NCBI GenBank assembly: GCA_030704615.1
Contig: CM060731.1
Span: forward strand, 73,386,756-73,450,755
Direction of reading: 5' to 3'
Length of the DNA: 64,000 nt
Source: Takakia lepidozioides
Taxonomy: Eukaryota; Streptophyta; Takakiopsida; Takakiales; Takakiaceae
Part shown: positions 33,601 to 46,635 of the stretch, piece by piece
How the letters are laid out: each line of letters begins with the position of its first letter
Position numbering within the stretch: position 1 is the stretch's first letter
Notes under the pieces: model-generated
The model's database searches: none
What the model saw: the letters and a program-made list of their open reading frames with translations, nothing else
What the model was told of the DNA's origin: nothing
Program-made: the position numbers and the translations under genes

Positions 33601-36600
33601 AGATCATGTCCATGAGTCCAGGATGAGTGTCTTGCATGCTTAGTCCACAGCACACATACCAATTCTGGAGTGGTCAACAAATGCAAAATACACTTTTCTC
33701 TACATTCTTGTTGCAGTCTGTTTGTCTGTCTGACAGACCCAGAAAATGATCATATACCTTGTGAGAGATTGTGGTAAGTGGCAGGTATGTGACAAAAAAT
33801 AATGGGAGGTTGGAAGAAAATAACACCCAAACTTTATTATGAAGCACTGACTTTAGAGAGCAGGTAGAGATCAGCCTGACTAAAGAAAATAAGTGCAGGT
33901 CACGAGCTCAATGAACGGGAATTTGGCTCTGCCCAAGGCAGGCATGGCACCCCCCTTTGAGTCTGCTCGGTATCCATCGGAGGGGGCAGTGTCAACATAT
34001 ACCTCACATTCGCTGGAGGAGGTGGTGACTATGGTGCACTGCATGATCTCAATGTATGAATCTAAAGTAAGGGATCTATCTTTTACTCTCAAAAAAGGAG
34101 GATGGAACAGCGACCTGTTTGATCTCAGAGTGGAAGGGAAAATCTAGAAGCATAAACAGGAACAATCAGTCAGCATAAAAACCATAAACTTGTGTACTGT
34201 GTTTGTGTAGTCCTCCAATAGTGTGAGGACCTGCAAAAGATTAACTGAAAGCTTGCTAAAAGATGAGAGCTTTCAGTTTCCAAGATTTTGCGCTGCAGTA
34301 CATCATCCTTATTAATTCAGAATGAGTGGGTCTGGGGTACATCAGGTTCACAATGCGTTTCTAGCACTCACAGACGTCAACGTCTTGCGGCCTTATTCAC
34401 GGGAGGCAATGGCTGAAATTTCGAAAGCTTGTGTGGCACTTCAAGGGAGACAATGTGCGGCTGCTAGTGCCGGTACTTTCTTTTCTCCTTTCTCAAAAGT
34501 GAAGAACGTGTCTTCTTTCACTGACCTTTCAATCTATTCTCATAGTGACAAGGATTGAGAAAGGAAATATGAGAGAGGAAACAAAACCAGAGCCAAAGAT
34601 AAAAACTATTGCTCGAGTGATTGAAGAATGACATAAATTGTTATGTCCACAGGATGCATAAAGGACCAACAAACACAAGGAGTACAAAAGAAACCGTAGA
34701 GCTACATAAACCTGTGAGCATAACCAAGATGCTGAGCAGCCTGTCTATTCCAGGTTTTAAAACACATGTTTGCAAGACTTTAAACCCTTACAAACACTAC
34801 TGATTTTTAAAGCATTCATCACAGAAAAAGTGCAATGCATGAAGTTAAGTAGTCAGACAAATGTCCTGTTGAAATTTCTTCGACTGTGATTAGCTGGTCA
34901 GCTGAAAATTGGTAAGAATAGAGGTATTATGGGCTAGGCATAGTCTAGAGTGTTGCACGTACTTCAGTTGTAACTAGAAACTAATCTGGGGAGGGTGGAA
35001 CTGGCAGTGCAAATGCTGTTTGTGTTGCGTATAGAGACTACGAGAGTGTTTGTGTTGCGCCTCTGCACCATCATGCATGCTGCCACCTTAGAACTGGTGA
35101 ATGCGAAAGATTGGATGCCTGTGGCCTCAGTCGAACGGGGTTCCTCTCCCTTTGCAATTTCTGGCCTGCCGTTGGGTTTTCGAGATATACTGGTTACTGC
35201 TATGGAGCATTTAAGAGAGTGGGTATTTCTTCCCTATTAGGTTGTGACTTTGATGGCCACTCATTGCAGCAGAAGACTTGGAATTGTACTATAGCAAAGT
35301 CTGAGAAAAGACCATGATGACTATTCTTCCAATGTTAACATGGTGTTCAGAAAGTCTGGCATACTTTCTTGATTTCATTGAGTGGATTTCATTGAGTGTA
35401 CTTCAGCACAGCCTCTTACCTCACCATAGCTTCTGTTTATGGGATTTTAGGATGCTGGAGAGATTGAAAAGAGATGAGCCCGATCTCCATGAGGATATGG
35501 TCAGTCAGTTGCACCGAATGCAGGACACCGCGCGCTACACTTTCTTTGAGTGCTTTCTCACCCTTGCTGGTCAGCTCTCCCTTGAAAACCTGTTAAGTTC
35601 GATTTTTAACATTTCAAACTGGAAAGACATTGACTTCATTCATGTTCAGACTCTTGATCATCATTATTTGGCTGCAGTTACTTCTTGATTGATGTTTAAT
35701 AGGAAATGAAATGAAATGAAATGGTGCTTTATAACGTCCGCGGAAAGCTCATAGAGCTATGGGACAAAATGGAAAGAAAAACAGGAAACCAGAGTCAGAG
35801 ATAAGAACTATTGTTCGAGTGATTGTCTAAGGGTGAATGCTCGTGCAGGTAGGCTGCCAAGCATTTCTGATCTTCATAGTGAAAGGTTAGAAGGAAGGTT
35901 AAGACAATTACCTTTCATTGACCATCTCTGTGGTCTGCTATGTGTAGAGAACCTAGACAAACTGGCCTTGGACCTGTTGCAGGAGGCCCCCCTTGCTGAG
36001 GGCATGGGGAATGAAAGCGGGCAGGAGCAGGCAGGCCATGCCAAGTTTGTGGGTCTCATGGCTGGCATGGAGGTGATGAACCCCCATCAGCGCTTGCTCA
36101 TGGTGCTAAGCAACACTGGTTTTTGTAACTCTGTTCTTCTACCTGAACTCTCTAACAAATACCAACTTGTTTGGTCATATTTCGGGTAAACATTCTCATA
36201 TTTCTCTTTTTAGAAGATCCCATTTTGACTTCTCCTTTTCTACACAAGCTACAAACTAGAAACTTTCCCTCTTTCCTTTGTTTTCAGGTAGAGGATGTTT
36301 CTTTTCATCTCACCATCAACCTGAGCAATCTACGTGCAATCAAAGATAGCTGCAAAAAATCACCAGAATATACGACCTTCCAACACGCTCGGCCTCTTTA
36401 ATGCAGGGCAAATGGGGGTAGCACAGGGAAAGGGCCAGGTGGTAATACAGCTACTCTTGAAGAAGCCACAGCTGCTCTGTGTGCTTTAGAAGAAAAGATC
36501 CTTGGTCAATATAATCTAGTCAAGGTAAGCTTATGACCCTTTCTTGGATGTACCTCATTATTTCTTCAGAGAAACCCTAAGTCTGGGCTTGTTGTCGGTG

Positions 36601-39541
36601 ATGCAAATGGGTGATACTCATCCGCCATGGAGAAATAACTTTCTTTCCCTGTACAGCGTTTCTAGGTGCCCATCGGGAAATTGCAGTTGCAATTTCCCTA
36701 GGCCTGCCCAGGTGACGCATAGTATGGACATGAGCTAGAATTTCAGAAGGGCAAACACGAGGTGTTAAATGCCTAGGTCATTCAGCTGGAGGGAGCTGAT
36801 TTCCTCCTCTCTGAATGTTTGCAAATTTCTTAGAGTAAGCCAGTGTTATCTGGACTCATCAAGATCCCCAAATCATTAGATTGGATAAGATGTGTTTCAA
36901 TTTATTCTCAGTGACAAGGAATATCATGTGCAGGCTACAGCTGTTAGACTAGCAGCGGCGGCATATATGATGGATGAAGGCACTCAATGGTCTGCTTTTC
37001 CGCCCGCCAAGGTGTGCCAATCAATTCATCTAGATTTTCAGCGGTTTGTACTTTATTGCTAATGGTTGGTGAAATGTCACAATAATAACTTCCTACACTT
37101 TGGTGTTGGAGACTCCCAAAAACTATTGTGGCATGGTGATTTCGATGGTTTGTTTGTAGGACCTGGTTGTGTATATATGCTTTGAGGCTTTTCCAACTTC
37201 TAACAGCAGTCACAGTTCATTCAATTGAAGTTATCCTATCTTGGCTATGGTCCACATTGATTCCAGGGTATCCGAGATGCTGTGTTGGAGCTGCTGCATC
37301 CCTTGGTCTCTGTTCATGCAGAGGTTTGTTCTATGACCAAGATGTCCTTCCAAGTTTAGTGGTTAAATGATGTAAAACAAGTAGCAGACAATCGGTGCCA
37401 TACCCTGCTGAGGCCTTAGTTCATATTTTTAGTCTTCAATGACCTGTTTCAGTAAAGACAGAACAATTTAAGGCACTTCCTTGCATCAAGTTTCCCTTCC
37501 AGAAAAAACAGAGGCATAGTGCCATGAGCATTGGGTGAGCAGTTTGCTTGATTTGCTGCAAAGTGTCTCGGCATTCATTCGGCCAATTTCCAATCTCCTA
37601 CGTTGGAATCCTCTAATTCCAGAAATGAAATGAAATGAAATGGTGCTTTATAACGTCCGCGGAAAGCTCATAGAGCTTATGGGACAAAATGGAAAGAAAA
37701 CATGAGAGGAAATAGAATGAGTCCCATTGTGATTTGATCACGGGGGAAGTCACTGAACAGATCTAATAGTAGCTTGTTGGATTGGTCAGGTTTATGCAGG
37801 AGCAAAACCCTTTTTGGGGAAGGTCATGAAGCATTTGGCGGAAGGACTTATGGGTGCACTAGTGGACATAATCACAGAGAACAAGACGAAGATTTTCGAA
37901 GCGTTGGATATCAATGGGTACTGTCAGCTGATGCTTGAGGTGTGGTCTCCCTCTTTCCTCCTGTCCTATGTGAGTGGTTGGTCTTGGTCCATCCTTGTGA
38001 CTCGAAGTACCTATTTGAGCGCCCTGCACCAGTATAGTGGTTCAGCCAGTATACAAGGGGTAAATTGTCTAACAGATGGTCCAGGTGCAAGGAGGATCAC
38101 TTCATTAACAATCCACTATATCACGCAGATTGGCAACAATTGTAGCTTATCCAACCGTATCCATCAGCAGAAGGATAGTCATAAATAGGCTCCCTATAAG
38201 GTTAAGCCAAAGTAAGGTACTCACAGGTCGTTGCATGGTTAAAGGTTACAAAGAGAATAATATAGAGATGCAAGCAATCCGGCAACTAGAAAAGACTTAC
38301 ACTGCCGGGAAGCACATGCTGTATTCGAATGGTCTGTCAATGGCTTTGACTTGACTGACTTGATTGCTATTGACCATCTTTGCAATGGACCCAAGAGAGT
38401 GGCATAAGTGTACGTTGCTCCATCAACACTGCCAGGACCTTGATTAGTTAAGAACCTGGGCTGGGCAGTTACACAGAATTCTCTGAAACTGCTGGAATTG
38501 TGCCATATGCTGGAAACTGCTGTAGTCAGGTGCTTACTTGGCAATTTATTCACATCTGAATCTCACATTTTGTTGCATAAGTTCCTATTTCAGCAGAGGC
38601 TCGTTGATGGTGCTGTGGCAAAGGGCCAGCAACCAGGGCCAAAAACTATACTTTGTGAATATTTCTGAGTCCAGAGTCACAAAGTAATGTGTTGGCAATT
38701 TTGCCGAATCACCAGACATCATGTTGGCATTGGCAGATCGAGTACATCGAGGCTGTTCTTGACAGGTACTTAACATTGCCAGCCCATCAAATGGCAGGAC
38801 GCCTGCAGGTTTTGCTTTTGGACAAAGTGATGGAGGTTGTTGGTGATACAAAGGATAACATAGGCCATCGTCGGCGGACCACATGGGGAAGCAATGATGG
38901 GATGGGATTGGATGAGAGGTCGAACTTCATGATGCAACCTGAGGAGATGCAGGTAAAAGTTTTCTTTAGAGAAAAATGGCTGTTTCCCTAGTCCATGTAA
39001 TTGTATGCTTGAGCCTTGGAGACCTCATCATAGGCACACTTACCAGCTGTACCTCTTGTATACAAAGTGTACTTTCTCCAGTGGTTCTTGCAGTTGCTAG
39101 TTTAGGTGACATGCAGCTAAGCCGAGCTATGAGTGGATCAAATAATGTGCTTACAAGGAAAAATGATTCCTTTTACATGTTTTGAAAGACTGTGGGAGTG
39201 GATGACAAACGAAAGTTGTCCTCGATGGTCTTCAGGTCTTTGCTCAAGAGCGCATTGCCGATCTTTTACCCAATGAGTTGAAGAGGACTCGTCTTAACGT
39301 GTTTTGCTTCACTCCTGAGATCAACCTGGAAATGCAAAGGGAAAAGCGTGGTGGCTTATCACAACAGAGACCCAGGGTCTCCTCAGGAATAACAGGGTCA
39401 GGCCTCAACAGGCATCTCCACAAAAGTTCTAGCTCAAGTACTGATTCTGACTCAGGGAAGCCTTCCAATGGGCTGCCCCCTATCTCACCCCATGTCAGCT
39501 ATACGAGCTCTGAAGCTGGGAGCAGACACAGGCATTGGTGA
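27671..39541 (+). CDS. SEC5: Exocyst complex component SEC5
   Basis: Twenty-one exons join in phase to about 1,186 aa: 27671-28093, 28661-28800, 29002-29219, 29366-29560, 29890-30014, 30621-30779, 31109-31213, 32022-32096, 32789-32926, 33213-33407, 33899-34066, 34346-34472, 35008-35218, 35451-35569, 35948-36185, 36407-36524, 36934-37011, 37267-37323, 37790-37939, 38737-38952 and 39236-39541. Landmarks are the acidic N-terminus with EEELLQRALEEQAAREVTY, LVKENFDCFISCKTTID (the conserved Sec5 entry motif), MLQRFRTIFNLPS, SKGEYDLAIREYKKAKSL, LLLELEPDSDPLWHYL, NPHQRLLMVLSNTGFC and DINGYCQLMLE. The protein is part of the octameric exocyst, which tethers secretory vesicles to the plasma membrane. 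The C-terminus ends in a Ser-rich tail. The length is slightly above the ~1,090 aa of Arabidopsis. Joints at 35218 and 35569 were picked by phase and are least certain. Introns contain several dispersed repeats. Confidence 0.93.
31436..31653 (-). repeat. GAAAT-tailed dispersed repeat, copy 1
   Basis: It lies in SEC5 intron 7, in inverse orientation to the other copies. It ends in (ATTTC)n on the plus strand, preceded by CTCTATGAGCTTTCCGCGGA. Confidence 0.8.
34556..34626 (+). repeat. GAAAT-tailed dispersed repeat, copy 2 (partial)
   Basis: It lies in SEC5 intron 12. It shares the block GAGAGGAAACAAAACCAGAG, the following AACTATTGCTCGAGTGATTG and their order with copies 1 and 3, but lacks the GAAAT end. 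Confidence 0.7.
35700..35886 (+). repeat. GAAAT-tailed dispersed repeat, copy 3
   Basis: It lies in SEC5 intron 14, ending just before exon 15. It starts with (GAAAT)n, then GGTGCTTTATAACGTCCGCG, and ends near CTGCCAAGCATTTCTGATC. It is full length relative to copy 1. Confidence 0.8.
37620..37712 (+). repeat. GAAAT-tailed dispersed repeat, copy 4 (short)
   Basis: It lies in SEC5 intron 18. The (GAAAT)n end and the TCCGCGGAAAGCTCATAGAG block match copy 3 almost exactly, then similarity stops after GGAAAGAAAACATGAGAGG. Confidence 0.8.
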
Positions 39542-41227
39542 CATCCATGGCAAGATGACCTCCAGCCCTGCTAAGTCTTTCTGCATGGCGAGTCAGATGC
39601 TTGGAAAAGCACATGGGACAAGGTATTCTGGTGACAACAAGAGAATGCAAAACTGAAACTACGGTATTCGCGGTTGGTATTTCGGTACACTGGTTGTATA
39701 CTATGTGTTAGTGATACTATGTCTTGTTTATATGGGTAGGTGGGAGGCTCGTTTGTACTGATAATGTATAAGGTGAGATGCATAATAGTGTACACATGGT
39801 GTGTAACATTCAGGGATCAGTCAAACATGCTAAGCATTGGGTTCTTGGCTACCTGTGGCTTGAAAGCTCGGCTAGCTCTATGGTACTACTGTAATCTACT
39901 TCTAGAAGTGTAACTCAATGTACTGTTTACCTCTGTACACCAAATGTGAGTGACCTGAGGATGGCATGAGGGAAATGAATGGCTTGGTTATCTTGGTTTG
40001 AGGCTGAATTTTCTCAAGTCAGATGGTATATGGAAATCTTGTCCCAATTCACATACACCTATATCAGAGTTTACATTGCATGGTTTCCTTGGTCAAGTGT
40101 AGAGCATTGCCTCAGCACATAAGGGCTTCTGTGACTACAGCAGAAGTAGGGAGCAAAATTTCCTTGGTCACTCGTACTGGTTGATAATTCCTAGAAGGAG
40201 ACAGTAGTCCTACAAGGAGCAAGAACCGATTGCAGCAGCAGCCGTCTCCACTCCTCTTCTTCCCTCCTAATGACCAACAACTACTTTTTCCTCGCGCTAT
40301 TGGATGCATCCTCCTGAACATTGCCAACAACCAACATCATCCTCTACTTACTCATTTTTCACACTAATGTCATGGCTTCTCATGACCATTGCTGACTGTT
40401 TCCACCTCTTCTGCTTACTCCTCATCACATCAACATCATCGAAACATCAAATTTGCAACAGGGCGGCAGACGAGGGAGCAATCACTGCTATATAGTCCGC
40501 GGAATCAGCAGTTTAGCCTTTCGCTGCTGAGAAACGTCACGTCAAGTTCGTGTGATACTAAATGCTCATGAAGTTTTCCCTCTATTTGAGCTCTTTTCAT
40601 CAAATGCAGAGGACAATTATGTCACATAAAGAGGAAGTGATTGCTCTAGCAGTCAATCCATTTCTCTCGCAATGATTATCAATCTTTGAGGAGAGAGTGG
40701 AAAGTTGAGACCCGTGGGTCCGAATTGATTAAAATGTGAAGAAATCCTGTTCACACTGAAGATGGGGGACACATGCAAGAACAGTAGCATTTGTTTCCGC
40801 TGTTGTCAGCAAGACTTTTCCTATTGTAGCATGTTAAGGGAGAAACTACCTATGAGACTGGTCACCAACAAACCCCATCACCGCTCTTCTCTCTTCCGCT
40901 CCTCTTCTTCCCTCCTTTCCCGCCCATCTGTCCTGGGTTCAAATGACGATGAGTGTGAGAAATCGGCAGCTGGTCTTGTGCCGTAGGGTTCAGAGAATCA
41001 GGGTGTCAAGGGAATTTGTTCGGTTTTGCATAGAAAGCTAGGTTTTCGTTGCGTAGAAGCTAGTGGCAAGTGGGTCTGTTCTTGTGTCGCAAGATTTGCT
41101 GAAGACTTCTTTATCTGGTAGAAAGAATTCGAAGTTTGCAGCAGAGACTCTTGGCTGAATGCCCGCAGTCCCCACTTTCTCTCGTGCTCTGGTGGGTTTT
41201 GACAACATACTGGGATTTGGCTAAGAA
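39542..41227. other. Intergenic region between SEC5 and capping protein alpha
   Basis: It contains the SEC5 3' UTR and the upstream region and probable 5' UTR of the capping protein gene. No further gene or repeat can be supported. Confidence 0.5.
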
Positions 41228-44200
41228 ATGGAGGAGAGGAAGCATGAGGAGGATGGGGAGTACGAGGAGCTGGGTGCGGAGCAGAAGATCAGCATGGCGA
41301 AGTGGTTCTTGCTCAAATCACCTCCTGGCCAAATTCAACAAGTTGCCGAAGGTATCCTCCTCAGCGATCCCTTTACATGTGTTTGTGTGTGGGGTTCGTC
41401 TTGTTGAGTGATGTACTGGACGTTCACTACTTCAAGATACCGTGCCCTCGAACGGCTTCAGCCATTCATAGTTCATAGTAGAGCAGTAACTTTGGGGTAG
41501 GTGCTGTAGGACCTCCTGTGCACAGACATGCACAGACAACAGGCAACAGGGAGTAGGCACTTTCAACTTTAAATTTTTTTCGACTGGGATAGTCTTGATT
41601 CTCAGTTGCTTTTGAACCTACCCCTGCCAATATTGTTAAACCTTCTGCGGAATTGAGGCATGTGTCCGAGCAATCCCATCACTGGTCTTTATAGGTCCAT
41701 GAGCGACCGTTTGAGCATGAGAAACATGGGTTTTTCTTCAGTGCTTGCATTAGCTGACTGGGATGTAATTTTGGTGGGTTTAGATGTACGACAAGTTCTA
41801 ATGGACGACCATCTCTTCAACAAAGCCGCATCTGAAGCGTTTCCACAGTACAATGTCAAACAAATGATCTCCGTTGAGTTGCCAGATCACAGTGGTAAGG
41901 TATTTTACTGATGGACCAGGTCTCAGCTGTCTGGTTCAGGTCCCCTGTTTGGGAGGTATGATTGCTTCTTTTGCACCTTGCGGTCTGCAAGAAATAAGGC
42001 AATAATTTGTAAGCCAACCACTCCCTCATGTGATGAAAGAGAGAGAGAAATGGATTAGTCATCTTTAAAACAGAGAAAAGGAGAGCTCATGTGGACTTCT
42101 GAGAATGGGATGTGCTGATTGGCAGGCACACTGGGAATGTGGTGGCAGGTGCTAGTGACCCAATTTGGGGAAGTGGATAGGTATCAGTACCTGGACCCTC
42201 GTACTGCTATGGTTGTCTCAGTCGATCATGTCAAGCAGGTGACGCTGTTCCTGTAACTGTGCTCCGCAATGTCTTTGAAGTCCAATGAGTCATGCTCTTG
42301 AAATTGTAACTTTGGCTCTACATTTGGACTCTGTAACCGCATTCCTTTCTAGACTCTTTCTGATTCTAAAACCAAACGAAGAATACAGATTTTGACCGTC
42401 AGAATTGACTCTTCTAACAGGGTTCGTTTTTCAATTATCAAACATGGGTGAAGTCTTACTTCATGGATCTCATGAATGTCATGTAACAGGTTTGTATTGA
42501 AGTGCGACCAGCTTTGGATGAAGAGCTGCCCTCTGCATTTGTGGAAGAGTACCGGTGAGAACTAGTTCTACGTAGGACAATTTCTTTCTCCAGTGCAGTG
42601 CCTCCTAAGCACCCTGGTTAGCAGCTGGTCTGGAGAAAGATCTAGTGTTAATTTGCTGGAATGTTCAGACTCTCATTGTTTGCACCTCCAGAGGCGTGTG
42701 AGAGTGTATGATCTCACCCAGATTAGTACCTGTGTTTCACCAGAGTATCTGTTGATGCGGAACTTCTCAAGTATGTGGAAGAGGCATATCCTGGAGGAGA
42801 TTGTGCAGTGTACTGCACCAGTGGAAAGGATGTGGATAAAGAGGGTGGAGAGATTGAACTGACCGTTGTAATTACCAATATGAGCTTCAGTCCCAAAAAC
42901 TTTCGGTGAGCCAAATCTCGTCTACTCGGACATAGATTTGATAGTTAACTGTAGGTTTTGGCTAGTTAGAACGCATCATATGCTTCCTGGCCTTGCAATT
43001 GATGCTGTAGTTATTTGTCAGCTCGCTAGGTTGTTTGCTGGGTCAACCATATTCTTCATCTGGAGACCTTAAAAAGGCCTCACAGGACCAAGACATCTTC
43101 TCTACGATTTCCTAAAATGTCACTGTGTGCAGGGCTGGGCGCTGGCGATCTGTCTGGAGAATCCAGATCAATGAGGAGCTACATTCTGTGGACCTGCGGG
43201 GTCAAATCAATGTAGGTAATGCTAATTAGAAGCTCTGTTAATCAGGTGGAGTAATCACAACCCTACAGTGTACTGGATTGAGTATTGTGGACACAATGTC
43301 GACTTCCCATGTCCTTGCCTCTGCAAACACCAGGCACGTATTGGTTCCTTGAGGAATAAATAATGTCCCAAAGGTTAAACCCCCAAAGGAAGCCAAGAGG
43401 AATTTGCTATCTACAAGGAAAATGAATTTGGGGTCAAAATGGTAGGTTCCCAGTATTTGTGAGTCTACCATTTCACTAGGGAACTGCTGATCAGACGGAA
43501 GAAGAGGGTAGAAGCTCCTAGAATAATATGGGGACCCTTGTGCGCAAAGCTTGGTGTAGAGTCCGTACGCAGCAAGTACCTGACATCCTGCCATGGATAA
43601 TACTGGCGATTTAGATCCTATAGAGGCTGGGATTACAAATCTTGGTTACTCGATGTAGGGCCCTTGGATTCCTGGTGACTGGAAACAGGCCGTAACAAGA
43701 GCCCCTGTTTTATTTGTGGCAATGTGGTTGGTAGGTTGATGCACACTATTTTGAGGAAGGCAACGTACAGTTGGAGACCAGTCATGACTGCTCTGACACC
43801 ACTGTACTTCAGGTATTGGCATGTGAGGTTGGTGTCTTAAATGCCTTTGAAAGGTGCAGCTGGCTTGTTGCTATTAAACACCAAAAGTTGTATGAATGTG
43901 TAGAGAACAAGGGAACATTTAATAGTGGGAAGCTGGGACCATGCAGGATGCTGGAGAGACGGGGGCTGCAATCCTTGCTGTCATTGAGCAACAAGAATCT
44001 GCATACTTGGCGTCCCTGGAGGTGATTATACTCTCAATTCCTTAGTTTGTGCTGGTGTGCATGTCTTCAGTTGGCGTAGTCTGATTCTCTAGCTTGAGTC
44101 TGCCTTTTTCTACTTCACCGGTCAATTCCTCATACAGTCTTTGTTTCCCAACTTTGCAGGATTCTTATGCAAAACTTTCAGATGGAACTTTCAAGGTATG

Positions 44201-44741
44201 TTATCCCTGGTGTGATACTCAACAAACCTCTAGGATTGAACCAATCGTTTCTGGGGCTATGTTGTGTTGAGGAAGAGTACATCTCAGAAAATATGGCTTC
44301 AGAACAGAAAAGTGGGGCACAAGCATATCAGCATTATTCAGGCAAGGCCATGGAGTTGAAAGAGAAGACAGCTGTAAGCTAGTGGCTGCATGCTGAAACT
44401 AGGCTTGTATGTATTCGTAGCCATTTAATCTCCAGTGCAAATGTTAGAATATGCATCCCCTAAATGTGCTAGGCATGCCCAAGACTGCTCACATCCTACC
44501 CACACTCAGGTTAAGGCATAGTTAAGCAGTCACTGACTGTGTACTGAACATGTCATTTCTACCACTAGTGTGCAGAGCTTCAGTGTTGTAGTCATTTTAT
44601 TAGTGTTGATGGATAATGGGCATATGTGTGCAGGAGCTACGGAGAAAGCTACCAGTGACACGCACTCTCTTCTCATGGGACAAAGCTTTACAGCTGAGCC
44701 TGTCAAGGGAGCTTACCAGGAAGCTTACGTTCAAACAATAG
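41228..44741 (+). CDS. CPA: F-actin-capping protein subunit alpha
   Basis: Ten exons join in phase to 316 aa: 41228-41351, 41784-41894, 42126-42238, 42490-42554, 42744-42905, 43133-43211, 43735-43812, 43947-44021, 44160-44195 and 44634-44741. Signatures in order are AKWFLLKSPPGQIQQVAE, AFPQYNVKQ, VTQFGEVDRYQYLDPRT, YPGGDCAVYC, MSFSPKNF, AGRWRSVWRI, HYFEEGNVQL, DSYAKLSDGTFK and LRRKLPVTRTLFSWDKA. The PKNFW/GRWRS and LPVTRTKxxW blocks are hallmarks of the alpha subunit. The length is close to the usual ~300 aa. The alpha/beta heterodimer caps actin barbed ends and limits filament growth. The first ~20 residues are acidic and family-variable. Exon 3 includes the unusual insertion TLGMWWQ before VLVTQFGE, so its acceptor may really be a few codons further on. 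Confidence 0.92.
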
Positions 44742-46635
44742 CCTTTTGAATGCTCCTTTTCCCCCCCGTCATCTTCTCTGGCCGGATACCTACACTGTTG
44801 CATAACCGGTTGTCACGTGGATATGGCACAACCGAGTCCTGTGGCTCCAGAATGCAACACAGTTTTGTTGAAGCCTGTTGATCTTACTGTTCACTGTGCA
44901 GAGGAGGGGAAATACTGGAAGGGAATGATGTCTTCTGGATGCAGGTAGATGTTAAAGTCTGTCCCATTCTTGTACATGTATATTGAGTTTGTCATACACA
45001 AAACACATTCCAGGGACAGCACCTGCGTATGCTTGTTTCGGTCCAAAGTTAACACCCAGTTAGTCAACTAAACTTGACCTCAGGTTAAGCTTCTTACTCC
45101 ATCAAATTTGTAAGCAACAATGTGAGTTGCAAGTGTGAAGATGTTCATCCACTTTTTGACTCCATGTTGCCCCATGACACCATTGCCTGGAATACCAATT
45201 CCATTCCCTTTCATGGTGAGGATTGATGACACATTTTGTCTGTTTCTATGGATGTTCTCCGTAGTAGTATGGAAGTGTCATTAGCTGACCTAAGCGATTT
45301 GACTAGTGGGTGACAAGTTAGAAAAGGCATTTCATCTCCCTGTTGCACCTCCTTTATGATACTAGGTTTGGGTGGAGCATCTTTATGCAGGGGTCAAATG
45401 TGGAGAGGTGAGTGATACTCTATAAGATTTTTGGGTAGTGTTGCGGTTCCATGGTCAGGCACATGTTGATTGTCTTAGTGAAACAACACCTCTTGTCATC
45501 ACTAAAATCATTAAGGGTTTTTGAGCACGTCCTGGAGATTGCTCAACAGTCTCAGCCAAATGCACCTGTCCACTAACAAGTCTGCTTTGTGGTATGTGCA
45601 GTCCTACTCAGACTGAGAATTAGAGTGGTCAGAAATGTCAACTCAGTCTGCCTACTTTGGATAAAGGGCGATCATGAGTTAGATCTCAAGGTTTGGAAAC
45701 TTTCTCTTCTAGTACTCTCCCAAAGGATGAGGGTAAGTTCAACACAAACCTATGTCCATCTCTCTTCACATTCTCTTCGTTCAAAACTTCTCCATGAAAT
45801 AATCAGTGTATGAATTTCCATGCACTGACTGCACCTAGCACAACTGGATCTCAACTACAGAGACTGTGTTTGAGAAATGCAGGGCACTGTGGGTAAAGCA
45901 CTGCCTCGCAGCAACTGTAAGTTTCACAATGTCATTGCCCTTGGTTTAGCTGGCAAGTAGTGAGCCACAAGTGCTGCCTGATTTCTACGAAGGGCTTTAG
46001 AGCTTCTGCAATTGCATCACCATTTGGTTAAAGTAGAGAGAGAGAGAGAGAGGGAGAAGCGAGAAGAACTCTGGCCAAAGCTGGAGTAAGCAGAGCTACT
46101 TCACCTTTAGGCTACTGAGGCAGAAACCCCAACAAGCAGCAATCTACAACCTTTGACCAATTGACAAGGTTCCAAAATGTACCTAGAGAAACCCAGACAA
46201 AATGTTAAGCACATACCTCGCACAGATTTAATTTTAATATTTGTACATTGCAATGTCTCAGTCAGGGAAAGATTCTCTGCAGTTTCTGCCCTGTCCAGAG
46301 TCCTTGGAAGGTGACTATTTTAATTTTACAAAGTGCACTTGCTGCAGAAGGCCCAGTGGTATATCTGGCATTGTTTCTGGCACCTCTCCGATCCTTGAGG
46401 CTAGGATGAGGGAGGTGCGGCCAGTCTTCTTGATCATGTCAGTGTTCTTGCTGCTTTAGGGCAAAAAGGTGCACCCGAAAAGCTAGTCTGGTGTAGAAAT
46501 ACCTCACAGTCATGCGTCATAAGCTAACCTAAGTTCACAAACAGCCACACGCATCACGATCCTGCACACTTAGCGTGTCCCAACTATTTACAGACTGAAG
46601 CATGCACCAAAGTTCTCGTTGACAACACGGTCCCC
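44742..46635. other. Convergent intergenic region
   Basis: It lies between the 3' ends of the capping protein and bifunctional nuclease genes. A short AG dinucleotide run sits at about 46034-46052. No other gene is seen. Confidence 0.5.
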
